From Mucor racemosus (lineage: Eukaryota > Mucoromycota > Mucoromycetes > Mucorales > Mucoraceae), in contig JAPEHQ010000006.1 of assembly GCA_027405735.1 (NCBI GenBank), forward strand, positions 1,922,001 through 1,986,000: DNA of 64,000 nucleotides. The letters run 5' to 3'. Every line of letters begins with the position of its first letter. Positions within the stretch are counted from its first letter, which is position 1. Shown here in pieces: positions 9,043-21,571 of this stretch. The notes beneath the pieces were generated by a model that saw only the letters and a program-made list of their open reading frames with translations, was not told where the DNA came from and made no database searches. The position numbers and the translations under genes are program-made.

Positions 9043-12000
9043 CTATTCATGTAAAAATTTAAGAGGACATCCATATATAGATTTTACTGTATTCGATATT
9101 CTTTCTTGTATTTGGCTTGTAAATTGTTTCCAATCTATAGAACTAGAATCTTGTAATAAATACATTAAATAAACAACCAACAACTGTACTTTTTCTAAAT
9201 CAGCATAATGAACCAGCTCAATGAGATAGTCAGATATAGTGGAAATGTCTTCGGGTTCAGGTTTTTCCTTATAGGAAAAAACCCACTCATTTAACAATGA
9301 TCGAATTTCATTGACATCAGTCATCCCTTGTAATGAGGGCTCCTTTGTATATTGCTTTAAATCTACTTTTTGTGCACTATCTCTACTTGCCAAGTGCTCT
9401 TTCTCTATAATTTGCTGTGCTTGTCGTCTCTTGAGCCTACGACGTTCTTCTAAAAGCTCATTTTTCATCTCTTGTGGCAGTTCATCCCATACTTCTGCAT
9501 CAAATGGCAAATCTTCTTCTTCATCTTCAATTTCATCTTGTAACTGAAAAACTGATTGTATACGTGAATTCATGCTGTTGCGGGTAGTAGGCGTATCATT
9601 ATTCATCGACAAAGAAAAGCCTGAATGATTAAATGATGCGTTGGAGCGAGATGAGGGGCTAGGAATTGATTGAAACATTTGAGTTATTGTTCGAGTTCTG
9701 TTATTACCGTCGCCTCTCGATTTACTAGATTTAAGGGTTTTTGCATATAATACCGGTGGTCGTATTCTTTGGTTAGTTGGTGTTCTCTGTGGACTTTTTG
9801 ACACTTGTACATCTTCTTTAGATGCATATGTTTTCAAAATTTGCTCTCGCATATCATCTGGCAAGGCCAGTAAAGAAAGAGGATCTAATTGAGACCATGG
9901 CGGAAGCTCTGGTAAAGCTGTATTAGCGATGGGTATCATTTGTTCGGATATCTCTTTAGCTTTGCCTTTCATATCGCTATTAACGGATTCTTTAAAAACT
10001 AAATTGTAATTTGATTCGAGCTCTTGTTTCACTGAATCAGGAAGTTCGTTATACACATGCAAATCAACTTCCTGTTTGAAATATTAGTCTTAATGTATTG
10101 AACAAATCAAGCACATCATTACCATAATTTCTTTGGGTGCTTGTCTACTGGATTCGCCTGCTTCGTTTGAATGATGTACTACAGTAGCCTCTTCCCGTAC
10201 ATCAAACATAACATGAGGTTTGAATTTAAGAGTACCTTGATCAGCTTTATATATATCATAATTTTTAATACATTCTACATGCTAAATTGTATACAATCAC
10301 TTACGAGAAAGCTTTTCTTGATTATCCAGCTTACTGATATGGATTCCCAAACCTCTAATATCAGCACTATGGAACTGAAAAGATTTGAGCATAGAATAGA
10401 CGTGTTTATTTATGATAACGGGATCATCAGTAAAGTTTCCCAAAGTGTATGATTTTGAAAACGCATCAACTTTGCCATGCCCTAGGTTTTTTGGTGCTTC
10501 TGCAGCATCTATTTGTCTTTTTAAAATCTGTTTAACGTTAGTACATTCAATAGTAAAATCTCGTCTTTTATAACATTATATACCTTGACTGTAATACTTT
10601 TTCCTTTCACATCGTATTTTTGTAGTCTTTCAGCAACTTCTTTAGCTAAACCTTCAACAAAATCCTTCTCATTCTCTTCATTTTCAAATCGCATACCCCA
10701 CTACAAATGGTTATTAATATACTCAAACAAATGGCATCAGACTTACATTCACTTCTGCGCTCACTGATTGTCTTTGTTGATTGGTAATTAATGGTCTATC
10801 ATCGATTCCCCGTGAAAAATTGTACAATGTTTGCCCCATTTTAGTTCCCAATTTAGCCTGCAACTTATACAATGGCACTTTTCTCACATCACTCACAACC
10901 TTTACATTCTAAAGAGAAAGAAAAAAACATGTCAATGTCTTGTTTTACCATGGTAATTTTATAGAAATATTACATACCAACTCTTTCAGTTTATCACCTA
11001 TAGCGTATCCAACCTAGATAAATCACTTGGTGTTACATACATTTATATGACAAATGGGCACACACAAAAAAAAACTTACACCAGGTAAATCAGTTACATC
11101 TTGACTGTCCAACAAGTCTTCAATGTCTTGTATTGATTTACAAATATATTGACCAGCAGGCTTTGCCTTCTTTGTAGACATTCTAGCAAGTAAAATATTA
11201 GATCCTACGCCAATACTTGCCTCACATCCTGTAGCTTGGCGAATTTCATCACGTATCTTTGTAGCCAAAGCTTCTTCCTCTTCTTTTCCTTGGCCAACAG
11301 AATCAATATTGGGCTGAGTAATATGTGAACCAATTTCAAGCAAAGCCTCATCTACACTGACAGCTTGCATTTCATCTGCATATTGAAACATAATTTCATA
11401 AAATGCCTTTGATATGGATTTGTATTTTTCGAATTCATAACTAAGTATTATTTATGATAAGTTTTAAGGGTGTTTTGACAAATTACAGTAAATTATTACT
11501 TACGGTATTACTTGAAGATTGGGACACAAACGTTTCGCCATTCCAATGCTATAAATAATCATGTCAATAAATGTATACAGATAGATTATATATGGAGAAC
11601 TGTACGTCATGCCGTTACGAATACCGTAAGAACGAGCCACATAGTTGCAAGATGCTACCATTTAATCTATATTTAGCCATCGATATCGTATGTCTTTTTT
11701 CTCTTGCAAATTACCAATATCACTGGAAGAACTTTCACTTACTGCTTTACTATGAGATACAGCTACCTATATATCAAAATTATTATATATTGATCATTCA
11801 AATTGTACGATACCACATACAGGCAAGTTTTTTAAATGAGGGCGATCTTTAATTCCCACTGAAGCAAAGAAACAATCGAAATCAAGATGCATTACAACTC
11901 GATTATACGAAAATGAGGATCTTTTTCTCTTCCTATCCAGCATACTTGGATCAGACTTGTACTTTTGTTCTAATTTCTCGACAATATCCTTCAATTCCCC

Positions 12001-12129
12001 TTTCCAAGTAGATAGATAATGCAGTCTTGATGTTTCATAATAACGTTTGATAAATGTAGGATTAACAGTAGATATTTGTCTTGCCCAATCGTTTGAAAGT
12101 ATATTTGCATTTAATGTTTCTCCTATAGT

Positions 12130-12184
<55 letters not shown>

Positions 12185-12829
12185 GTATTAGTAGTAGTAG
12201 TAGTAGTAGTATCCTTGTCTTTGTCAAACAAGAGTTCTCTTTGTGTTGTCGCTCTTGGCACCAAACGGAATTGTTGCCATGGTAATAGTTGCTGAGCTTG
12301 GATTGATTCTGTGATCCATTCAGGTCGAACAACTTTATAAGATCTAACACGCATTCAATTAATTGATATATTTACATAATAATGATGAATTGACATACCG
12401 AAATTCTTGTAGTTTTGAATTTGTTAAATTGGAAGCAATAATGTGTGTTACACTTAACTTTTTTACTGCAGAAATGTATATACAAATTAGGTCAGATATT
12501 TTGCTAAATTGAAATCAATTAATTTACAATAATGTTGGTAATCTCCCCCATGTTGTAATATAATTCTACGTAAATCACTAGCTGGTGGATTTGAATATCC
12601 ATTTATGTAAATACTCGTATCAGCGAATATTTGTGGTAATTCTTGGCTTGCTTGTTCTCCCCTAAAATGTGAAAATATTAAATAGAGCACAATTTTCCAA
12701 TGGACTAAATTTTACATACAACTCTTTTTGCTGTTTCTTTAATTTTGATTGCTTATTTTGCATATATTTACGAAATTCACCAAATTTAATGGCTCCGTAT
12801 GGGTTGTTAGGCTCATCTTGTGAACTCAT
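9043..12829 (-). CDS. REV1: DNA repair protein REV1 (Y-family deoxycytidyl transferase)
   Basis: Fourteen exons on the minus strand: 12829-12720, 12661-12528, 12465-12399, 12343-11821, 11766-11715, 11654-11606, 11548-11504, 11440-11080, 11013-10978, 10908-10747, 10700-10584, 10527-10305, 10244-10123 and 10071-9043. They sum to 1009 residues with every junction in phase. A BRCT domain spans about 37-135 (GGDYQHYL...RPEWITESI). The polymerase core starts near 250 with HLDFDCFFASV (D258, D260) and has SVDEAL (D357, E358) as catalytic acids. Three ubiquitin-binding-type LP motifs lie near 677, 737 and 865. The C-terminal domain (about 920-1009) is the docking site for other translesion polymerases and Pol zeta. 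It inserts dCMP opposite abasic sites and scaffolds translesion synthesis. A Thr/Ala repeat (about 149-175) separates BRCT and polymerase parts. Confidence 0.95.
12129..12211 (-). repeat. Trinucleotide repeat inside REV1 exon 4
   Basis: On the plus strand the tract reads as GCA then GTA/TTA units. On the coding strand it gives poly-Thr/Asn followed by poly-Ala. It falls between the BRCT and polymerase domains, a place where length change is tolerated in a linker. Confidence 0.85.
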
Positions 12830-13019
12830 TCTATGATGTAAATTTACTAAATTCGCAGCAAACAAATGGGAAACAAACGAAGAAGGGGATAATGGGTACA
12901 CAAAAACGGTCTTGTTATTGAAAAGCCGCATATTGTTATAGGAAACATAGAGTGTTTGAACCAAGAGAACTAAAATATTTTCTTTTCCTTTTCCCTTTTC
13001 TCTTCTTATAACACACGCA
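12830..13019. promoter_or_regulatory. 190-bp bidirectional promoter, REV1 / STIMATE-like gene
   Basis: The two start codons point away from each other with 190 bp between them, so both 5' UTRs and core promoters must share this space. A pyrimidine/purine-rich stretch near 12978-13008 (ttttcctttt type) is the only obvious motif. Confidence 0.6.
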
Positions 13020-14130
13020 ATGTTAGAATATAGAGCTCCACATGAAGAAGACCCGCAATCAGGGTGTAAATTAATGGATGGGTTTGGAATATTCATTCAA
13101 TTATGTTTAGCTACAACTGCTTTTTCTACATTGATTTTTAAAAGACAACGAGAACAACCTCAAAGACCTATCAGGATTTGGTAAGATTCGAGCTTTGTCG
13201 ACAAATGCGTTGTTATGCTTGCTGATTTTTTTTCTTTCTCTTTATTTTCAGGGCGCTAGATGTTAGCAAACAATTGGCAGGTGGTATCATGATTCATTCA
13301 TTGAACGTTGTAGCTGCTGTGTTTTTTGGTGTTAAACCAGAGGAAGGACAGGAATCAAATCCTTGTGTTTGGTACGTAATGGTATTGTATATATATATCT
13401 TCGATTATTATTTAACCCATATATGCTTCTTTAGGTACTTTCTAAATATATTTGTTGACACAACATTAGGCATCGGGATTTTATGGTGCATCTTGACTGG
13501 GTTCAAATACCTCGTCCTAAAGCTTCAGTTAACAGGATTTCAAAGCGGTGTATATGGAGAGCCTCCTTTAATGGAACAACTCAAAAAATGGTCAAAGCAA
13601 TTATTAGTATACATCGTCAGTTTAATGATTATGAAGGTTATTGTAGTGTCATTGTTTCACCTTTGTCCTTGGATAGAAGATTTTGGTGATTGGGTGTTAC
13701 AATGGACTGTTGGAAATTACAAACTTCAAGTTGTATTTGTCATGCTAATGTAACTAGTAAAAAAAAAATTAAAACAATGAATAGAAAGCTAATTAATTGA
13801 ATTAGATTTCCATTGGTGATGAACATTATGCAATTTTGGGTTATCGATACATTTATCAAACACAAGACAGATCAAAAGAATCAAAATATTAGATTAAGTA
13901 GAGATGAAGAAGATGCTGAAACATTGCTAAGATTACATGCAGAAGAAGAAGAGGAGGACAACCCAAATGAACCTACTGGGCCACCGCCAAGATATAGCAT
14001 AGATGATGACCATACAGATAATGAGGAGTTTGTCAGTGTACATCATCCAAGTACATTTTTACAGGCTTCCTCGTCAAGCGAGATACCAATTAGTGGTAAT
14101 GAATACGAATTGAAATCTAAAAAACACTAA
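13020..14130 (+). CDS. STIMATE/TMEM110-YPL162C family vacuolar membrane protein
   Basis: Four exons: 13020-13180, 13252-13371, 13435-13749 and 13806-14130, giving 306 residues. The pattern is that of the fungal YPL162c / animal STIMATE family: a Cys-containing N-terminus (SGCKLMDGFGIFIQLCLA), a second helix after ALDVSKQLAGG, the conserved CVWYFLNIFVDTTLGIG, GFQSGVYGEPP, and WVLQWT. Five or so hydrophobic helices precede a cytosolic acidic tail with a poly-E run. Animal STIMATE is an ER protein that promotes STIM1-Orai contact. The yeast relative is vacuolar. Here only the fold and membrane location can be inferred. Head-to-head with REV1. Confidence 0.85.
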
Positions 14131-14339
14131 ATACCCCTCCTTCCCTTTTGCTTTTGCTTCCTTCTCCTCCTTAAATACAAAATAGCATATCTTCAATTTT
14201 ACATTTGTACATTTTATTTAAAAAATTTATGCATACATAGGTCAATCTGCTGTCAATAAATGAGTAAATCTCTTTCAATCATGCTTTTAAAGCAGTAAAG
14301 GATCAAGTGTGTATTATTCGCATGAGAAAAACAATTCAC
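14131..14339. other. 3' flank of the STIMATE-like gene
   Basis: AT-rich sequence with no gene; it leads into repeat island 1. Confidence 0.4.
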
Positions 14340-15480
14340 CTCCAAAGCGCAGAATTGTAGTCTTTAAAATCGGAGCGTCCCCTCCTTTCTATAACTAACC
14401 TCATATTAAATACTTTTTGGGATATACCTCAGCAGACCCTGCTAAATGGATATGAATTGGTCACATTATGCTACCTATTCTTAACTTCATTTTATATCTC
14501 AAGAAAGACTCAGAAACAAGTAAAATTCACTGCTTTTCCCCAAAAAAACTGGGTCGCACTTTTCATTCCTATTCTATTTTTTTTTTCACTAAATAACACC
14601 AAGAAAAAATTATAGGCCAATGTACCTGAGGTGATCAAATTTAATTCAAAAATGAGTATCCGGAAATATCCTATTTTTTTCAGTCGGTATAACTTTTCCA
14701 ATCCTAATGTTTCAGATTTTTACAAGTATTTCACTGCTAGAAATCAAACAATTTGAGCCTTCATATCTCTATAAAATATTAAGCTATACTAATATTCTTT
14801 AATAATAAAATTTACTTATTTTAAAGTGCTCTATAACATATTTCACTTTGAAAAAATTCTGAGCACTTTTATTTTTTTTCATTTTTTTGACATTTTTGTA
14901 GTAGATTTCAAAATACTCCGTATATTGAGCAGTAGTTTTTTTATATTCATGTTATTAAACTCGTTGAGCTCTCTCGGATCCGATTTTGTTTTTTAAAAAA
15001 TATTGATTTTTCGTGGAGATATCCTCAAAAATGTTTGCAAAGAGATACATTCCCTTCTATCTCCAAATTTCCCTTGTATACCCTCATCCAAATTCTGAAT
15101 TTAAAAAAAATTTTAACAGAAATCTTATTTTCTCTACGGAAAATGCAGCTAGAAGGTTTAGAAATAGATCAATCGATAGATAATTTTGCTGTGCATTATT
15201 ATCATTACTTAAATTTGAAAAATACTTATAAAAAGTAATGCGTATTTTCAAAAAACCTCCAAAATTTCAATTACATTTTACGCAACATTTTACGTGAAGC
15301 ATGTTTTTGAATTTTATTTAGAGGGATGCAGAATTTAAAACTGTACAAAAACCATTTAATATTCTATTTCAACTTACTTTGCAGTTCATGAGCCATTAAG
15401 TAATTTTGCTTTTTTAACCATTTTCTGGTCAATTTGTCAGATCGATTTTGAAACCCAGTTACAATCGGTTCAAGCTAGAA
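14340..15480 (+). repeat. R2 repeat, long degenerate copy
   Basis: Two parts are shared with other places in the window. The 14515-14725 part is the reverse complement of about 23440-23660 (landmarks 'cctattttt...ccggaaatat' and 'ctgaaacatta'). The 14990-15415 part matches 52620-53045 in direct orientation (landmarks 'aatattgatttt', 'gataattttg', 'atttcaacttact'). Divergence among copies is clearly higher than for R1, so this is an older family. Short frames here have no recognisable domain. Confidence 0.6.
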
Positions 15481-16046
15481 TATGAATTATTATTTTGATT
15501 ATCTATGAGAGTTATATGTAGATAACGATTATTTCCAATACAAATAAAATAAAGACTACAAGCGATTATATCACGGAGAACGTAGGGTCTTTATTATTAA
15601 GTTAAAAAAGGAAGCCAGGAGCCATCAGGTCCTGGATTCTAAAGGTATTTATACCATTTCAATTCCATTTGGATGTCAGGTTCAATATGGGATTGAAATG
15701 AGATTTAACATAAATAATAGGCAAAAACCTACAATCTAGACGAAAAATCAATATTTTTTGCAGAAACAAAAAATTACGAGTAGCTTTGAGTTGGATTTAT
15801 CTTGTGAATACAAAAAATCAACGCCTTGATTTAGACACTTAATTTTTTACAATAGATTTTAGGCAAATCTTGGTCAATTTTGGTCAACATTTGGCTAATG
15901 CACTTATATTCTGGAATAAATATTTTTTTGAGGGGTATCAATGGCTTATAAACTGAGGGTGTACATTTCCTTTAATGATTTTACATGATTTGGCTCAATA
16001 TTAAATGAAAACATTCGAGAACCATTTAAAACCTATCTGAAACCTT
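15481..16046. other. AT-rich repeat-island spacer
   Basis: No gene. Short weak similarity to the sequence near 42000 (a 'gaggggtatcaatgg'-like string) suggests old repeat material, but I cannot define ends. Confidence 0.35.
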
Positions 16047-16576
16047 GTCGTATATTTTCAGGATTGATAAATAATACTTAAAAAAGAATACAATTAAAAA
16101 ATAATGAGTAATGAAACAGTTCTTCAACTGTATAATAAAAACAAGATATCGTTTATTTAGATATAAAAAGTATGGTCTTTTATATTGATTTGACATTCAG
16201 ATCCTGAGATGTAATTTAAGGCACTATTGAACCATTAGATCTGTTTGATAGTAGTCTATGGATTGAAAAGGATCAATCATAATTTAACCGTTCTTGCAGA
16301 GCTTGTGAGTTTTCTGATTTCAATGCTGCGCTAAATGTGCTTGGATGTTGATTTGATAGCTAACTTGATTGATTAACCGCTGGGATGAAATAGTATGGTG
16401 TCATAATTGAGGTCCAAGCGTTCTTGGTAATTACTAGATTAAACTTGGTACGCTAGGAGTTTCTTATATCCGATATCAAGACTTGCACTTCAATACATGT
16501 CGTAATCAATAGATTGTAAGATGTATTGATACTGTAGAAGGTGATAATGTATGATACTAGTAGGTGGAATGCAACA
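16047..16576 (+). repeat. R1a repeat, truncated copy
   Basis: Begins with the family start 'tcgtatattttcagg' and follows R1 through 'ttaaggcactattgaacc' to 'gtaggtggaatgcaac', then breaks off. The same break at 'ggaat.caac' occurs at position 377, so R1a ends here as a unit and R1b is a separable neighbour. Confidence 0.8.
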
Positions 16577-17049
16577 AACCTACTTTCCTGCCGCTGTAAA
16601 AACCGACAAAAAAACCTCATCTCGATAAATTTCAATCCTATTAACTTCCAACGTTACATGAGAGTAGATATCCATCTTGGACACGATGATCTCAAGGGGC
16701 AACTTGCACAATCTACTGTGTATCGAGAAAATTACTGCCAAAATGCACCTATAATTTGCTGCGTACTATTAATAAAAACAATTAAAAATACAATCTTGAT
16801 AAATGCTACAAGTATACTAGATATCAGCTTGCATGGATCATTGCGCCTTCGGTAAATCTGAACAAAACGTTGATTACCTGCTATTTACACCGACTAAATT
16901 CAGTAAGTTTACCAGTTCTCACCGAATATAGATCCACATAAGCTCTCGTTGCAATGGTACTGTACGTACATCTAGTGCTAATTCACAGAATTGCAAAAGG
17001 TTCAGTCTCCTCCTCGAGTTGCTATAAAAATGGAGAAATAAAAACGCGT
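16577..17049. other. Spacer in repeat island 1
   Basis: No gene can be supported. The longest frames lack any family pattern and codon usage unlike the true genes. Confidence 0.35.
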
Positions 17050-17240
17050 GCCTGTTTTTGAAGAAGTATAATACCGTCATACCGTCATTTTCGACAAGAA
17101 GAACCTGTCTTCCTCTGCTTAAAAAAATTAAAGCAACTGGAAAAATGCTTATAATAATTAATAAATATCGATCCAAAAAATGAGCTGCAAGTTTTCAAAT
17201 ATATTATATTACAGCTACTGTATAACATTTTCCAGTCGCT
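17050..17240 (+). repeat. R3 repeat copy 1
   Basis: Matches about 41690-41860 in direct orientation: both contain 'cctgtcttcctctgctt', 'gaaaaatgctt' and 'acagct.c' in the same order and spacing. Non-coding, degenerate. Confidence 0.6.
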
Positions 17241-18461
17241 ATAACTTTAGCGTTCCATGTATATGCTAGATAAATTGTACAAATCAAGAGTACCCTTTTA
17301 GCAAATGAAGTTTGTTGCCCAGTAGACGATTTGAAACTAGAAATGGCGTTAAATCAATGAAATTCAGCATATGTGGCAATGAGAACTACCAAAATTAATA
17401 ATAAAACGTCATGTTTATGTAGTATGACCAATGGTGTAGTATATAGTTTAATGTATTTTGAACAAATTTTTCAAAAACGTTTAGGTTTCAAATATGGATT
17501 TAAGTAACTGTAAAAAAATAAATGCTAGGAAATTACTAGAAAATGGAAAATATCTGTTTCCTAAATGGATTGATCTACAATTTATCCACAGTAAATAGTA
17601 AAACATATTTTATACAGCATCATTTACTGGACATGTTGTAAATCTTTAAAATATATTAATTTTCCATGGAGTTATTCGTAAATGTAGATTTCATGATAAG
17701 CAATTGACTTAAATGTTTCGTATTTTTTGGTATACTCATTTATGCTATGATGACCTGCTTTTAAATCCACATTTGATTGCACATAAACCAATTATGTACG
17801 ATTGTAGGAGGTGGGTAGCAGATATATTTTCTATATAATAACTAATAATATTGAGATAAATCTGATTTTCCTAGATTAATGATGAAACTACATATTACTA
17901 CCTCTCCATAATATTGATCCTGACATGGATTGTATTATATACTATTTCTAAACCAACAAAAGCATGGGATTACCTTTGAAGAAAATCAAAAGTCAATTAA
18001 CAATTATGCATATGTTGGTGGATTCAAGGTTAAAAAAACAACCTTATCTCGAAAACATATGGTTTAAACTTAGTTTCTAGAAAGATTATGTTTTAATATA
18101 TGGAATTTAACTTTAAAGCAAAAACAAAAGTTAATACAAATGTTAGCAGACCAGGTTTAGTTAGATAAAATTTGTAATACAAAATTGGTTGGGAACGCCT
18201 CTAAATATTTTTCTTTCCACAAAATAAATTAATTCTTAACTCTAATGGGTCATTTTCAAAGCTCGATTAAACAGCATTATGTCTTTTTCAAGATGTATTT
18301 CTCAATACCTCAATTGTGTGCAAATTTTCAATTTTATTTAAGCTATTTTGCTGGACCTTAAGCGCATTTTTGATGGAGTAACAATACATTATACCGAAAC
18401 CTTTAACAATCAGCTAGGTGACTAATAATTTTTATTAATGAAAATCAAAACATGAAGTCTC
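17241..18461. other. AT-rich spacer, nothing recognisable
   Basis: About 1.2 kb with no convincing reading frame, RNA gene or repeat shared with the rest of the window. Confidence 0.4.
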
Positions 18462-18925
18462 TTGTAGGTACAACAACCAAATTTTTATCATGGGCGACTT
18501 CAATTATCATTACAAAGACAGAAGAATGGATGGGTCTCTAATTTGTGCACCTCCTTCTTGGACTCAACTCTTAGATGATAGATACATTGACATCTTTGGA
18601 GAAGAAAAGCAGGCGACGACCTGGAAGGATGGCAATATTTCGGAAAGAATATTGGATTATACAGTATCGTCTGCGGCTTATCAGCGCACCATCAAATCAC
18701 TAATGTCGCTCAACTATACCTTTTACAAGATTGGACTGATCACAACCTCTTGGGCTTTTTTGCATACAAGTATCAAGATTCTAATGGGCGTGAACCAGGC
18801 TCATGGAAAGCAAATCCATTTTTGTTTCGGATCAAGGTCTTTCTTCAAGCTCTAGCTAAACATTTGGAAGGTACCATGGAACAATTCTTGGTGGTCAAAT
18901 CCTTTTTTACACCTCAGCAGTAATG
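18462..18925 (+). pseudogene. Fragment of LINE-type (non-LTR retrotransposon) AP endonuclease
   Basis: The frame starting around 18466 reads NNQIFIMGDFN, the GDFN metal-binding motif of exonuclease-endonuclease-phosphatase enzymes. It continues with a WKDGNISERILDYT segment typical of LINE endonucleases. Near 18730 the reading shifts frame, after which DWTDHNLLGFF, the family's terminal Asp-His motif, follows in another frame until a stop near 18920. Degraded text resembling the linker before reverse transcriptase continues to about 19090 but is full of stops. Both the upstream endonuclease part and the reverse transcriptase are missing. It is dead; the frameshift is seen directly. Confidence 0.8.
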
Positions 18926-20009
18926 GGACTGGATCAAGCGCGATGATGAATTCAAGTTATTTGTTAAGGCATATTAAATTGAGGATATGAACTGGTGACA
19001 GCAGCAACTACACCGACTACAATTTAAGCGAAATAAGGCTCTCCTCTATTAAAAGCATCCAGGCTTTATTTTTCAAGGGAAAGAGACACTAGAAACAAAA
19101 ATTCTGTCGTAAATTTTCAGGTATGATAAATAATACTTAAAAAAGAATACAACAATTAAAAGAAAATGAGTAATGAATCAGTTCTTTAGCTGCATAATAA
19201 AAACAAAATATCGTTTATTTACATAGATATAAAAGTATAGCCCTTTATATTGATGTGACATTGAGAACCTGAGGTGTAATTTATTAAGGCGCTACTGTAT
19301 TGAACCATTTGATCTGTCTGATAGTAATCTATGGATTGAAATGGATCGATCATAATTCAACCGTTCTTGCAGAGCTTGTGAATTGCCTTGTTTCAATGCT
19401 GCGCTATATGTGCTTGGATGTTGATTTGATAGCTACTTGATTAATTAACCGCTGGGATGAATTAATATGGTATCATAATTGAGGTCCAAGCGTCCTTGTC
19501 AATTATTGGATTAAACTTAGTATGCTAGTGTTTCTTACATCCGGTATCAAGACTTTGCACTTCAATGCATGTCGTAATAATCAATAGATTGTAAGATGTA
19601 TTATTGATACTTTAGAAGGTGATAACATACGGTACTCGGTGGCATACAACATAGTATGTGATTCATATTTTTGCCATTGGTCACTCTTCCAAAAAAAAAG
19701 CCGAATAATCTCCGGAAGCGGCCATCTAATAATATTTCCAAGCTTTAAATTTCTAGAAAAAATTACCGGACAGCCCGGACACGGTTGTTTAAATATTCCA
19801 AACAGCTATAAGATGCAGGTATCAAAATTTCATTCAGAAATTAAGATTCGACTGTATTGTTATTAATTACTCGAAGTCTTGTTTTAAGTAAAACATAAAT
19901 ACAACCTACAAGATTATTAGCCTAATAACGGATCTAACTTGAAAAGTATAAAATGATATAACCGTATTCAAAAAATGTCCATAAACTCACAAATTTAAAG
20001 GATCTATAT

Positions 20010-20319
20010 TGATTTATCGAGACTTTATAAATTAAAATCAACTTAAAAAGTACCGTTTATTAGAATGAATTAAATATGGGTTTATATAGTTATTGGAATT
20101 GTGTGATAAGATCTAATGGACAGGGATCCATTAGATGTGACAATAGATATTATTATTAATGTGTATGGATATAACATGTTATGTTTCAGTGGTAATATTG
20201 CTATAAGTTATGTTTCATTGTTAGTTCCTGGGTGACAGGAACCAGTTACTGGATAGATAAGATCTGCTAGATTTGTCGGAGATCTTCTATATATCGAATA
20301 TTGTAATTCTGATAGATCA
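20010..20319 (+). mobile_element. Solo LTR (family L3), 310 bp
   Basis: Begins TGATTTATCGAG, ends TGATAGATCA, and is flanked by the direct repeat TATAT (20005-20009 and 20320-20324). The empty site is seen at 37165-37180. A related copy occupies 34798-35148 and a fragment lies at 39168-39214. There is no internal region. Confidence 0.75.
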
Positions 20320-20392
20320 TATATATAAAAGCCACTACGGCCGACCTGTGCTGCACAAGATAATTTTGTTGTGCCCAGGTGGGCTGCACACT

Positions 20393-21120
20393 GCAGTAAA
20401 TTACGATGTTAATTTACTAAAATAAAAAAAATATAAAAATAAAAGCAGTAGAAATACAATTATAATCAGCTAAAGTTTTTATTACAAAAGATTTCTGAAG
20501 AGTTAAAATAATTGAAAAGTATGAGGGTATTTATAGTGATTTGGAGAACTTGGATACCATCAGACTTGAATGGGTGTATATTTAGTAATCTTCCAGTTTT
20601 GAGTACATTGTTATTGATTTGATATTTTAAGGGGTAAACTGTATAGAGCATTGACCATAAGGGATTGTATGTCAAGTGTGACAATATCGACCTTTTGGGA
20701 AATGGTTGTTTTTGTTTATTTCTGTTATATCTATTTTATGTAACCTTGATTTTTAAGGGGTAGTTTTTATATGCTTGAATCTTATTTATATTGATAGTGC
20801 AACTACGATATAGATGAGTAGTTGACTAAATTGATATCTTTGTTTATTATCATTATTAATTTGGATAGAATCCTGTTTTGATATATATGTCATTTGTGTA
20901 ATTGATTGCGCCGTGATCAAGGGTGCTATCATCTACACGACATGTATGGTTCAAAAAAGGGTATTTCATATTTTTAGCATGCGTTTGTTATTGTGTTCAA
21001 TTGAAGCGTTTGTTTATTATCGTTGTTCACATTTCAAGTGGCATCATATTTTATGAGCGACACTTGAAATTTAGGTTGTTTTATTTTTATCAAGCGTTTT
21101 TAGTATGTAATTCCACTGCA
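20393..21120. mobile_element. 728-bp insertion with TGCAGT...ACTGCA ends
   Basis: The empty site at about 37230-37245 reads without the insert. Here it is flanked by CACAC at 20388-20392 and 21121-21125. Ends are an imperfect inverted repeat of roughly 14 bp (TGCAGTAAATTAC against TGCAGTGGAATTAC). It codes for nothing obvious. It could be a non-autonomous DNA transposon or a long LTR; the 5-bp duplication and TG...CA fit an LTR, the inverted ends fit a DNA element. Confidence 0.65.
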
Positions 21121-21235
21121 CACACTATAGCCTGACGAGTTGTTGCGCCCACTGAATAATGGCTAAAAAAATTACAAGATGCACATGGGCACAACAAAAG
21201 AAATTGCACACGAGCATAACGAAAAGCCTGTATGT

Positions 21236-21571
21236 TGTAATGATCCAGTTACATTACATAAGCAAATTGCACATATAAATAACAACCAAGAACGGATCAA
21301 TTGCACATTAGTGAATTTATCTGTTCTTTCCTTTCCCTTATTATATTTATAACCACAATCCAAATAAATATATATTATTACTTATTTATCATTGTTACTT
21401 ATAACCAATTATTATATAACTCCATATAATCAATCATAGGTAATAATCGTATACTAGTAATAGCAATTACAATTAGTAACACCAACCTCTCATATCCAAC
21501 CATAAAATCAAAGTCAGACATATAATCCTCTATATTATATATCCAGTTTGACAATCCATTGATCTATTACA
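21236..21571 (+). mobile_element. Solo LTR (family L4), 336 bp
   Basis: Begins TGTAATGATCC, ends CTATTACA, flanked by TATGT (21231-21235 and 21572-21576). The intact site occurs near 37350 in R1. It carries a TATA-like 'catataaataac' and an 'aataaat' downstream. It matches the 5' LTR of the Gag element at 38831-39167 and, less closely, 34304-34641. Confidence 0.85.

Noticed and set aside
11571..11852. Forward 93-residue frame inside REV1
   Set aside because: Antisense to REV1 exons 5-6 and their introns; no support as a gene.
12662..13096. Longer REV1 start giving an N-terminal extension
   Set aside because: It would read through the promoter and first exon of the divergent STIMATE-like gene and has no family support. 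ATG 12829 gives the usual start before BRCT.
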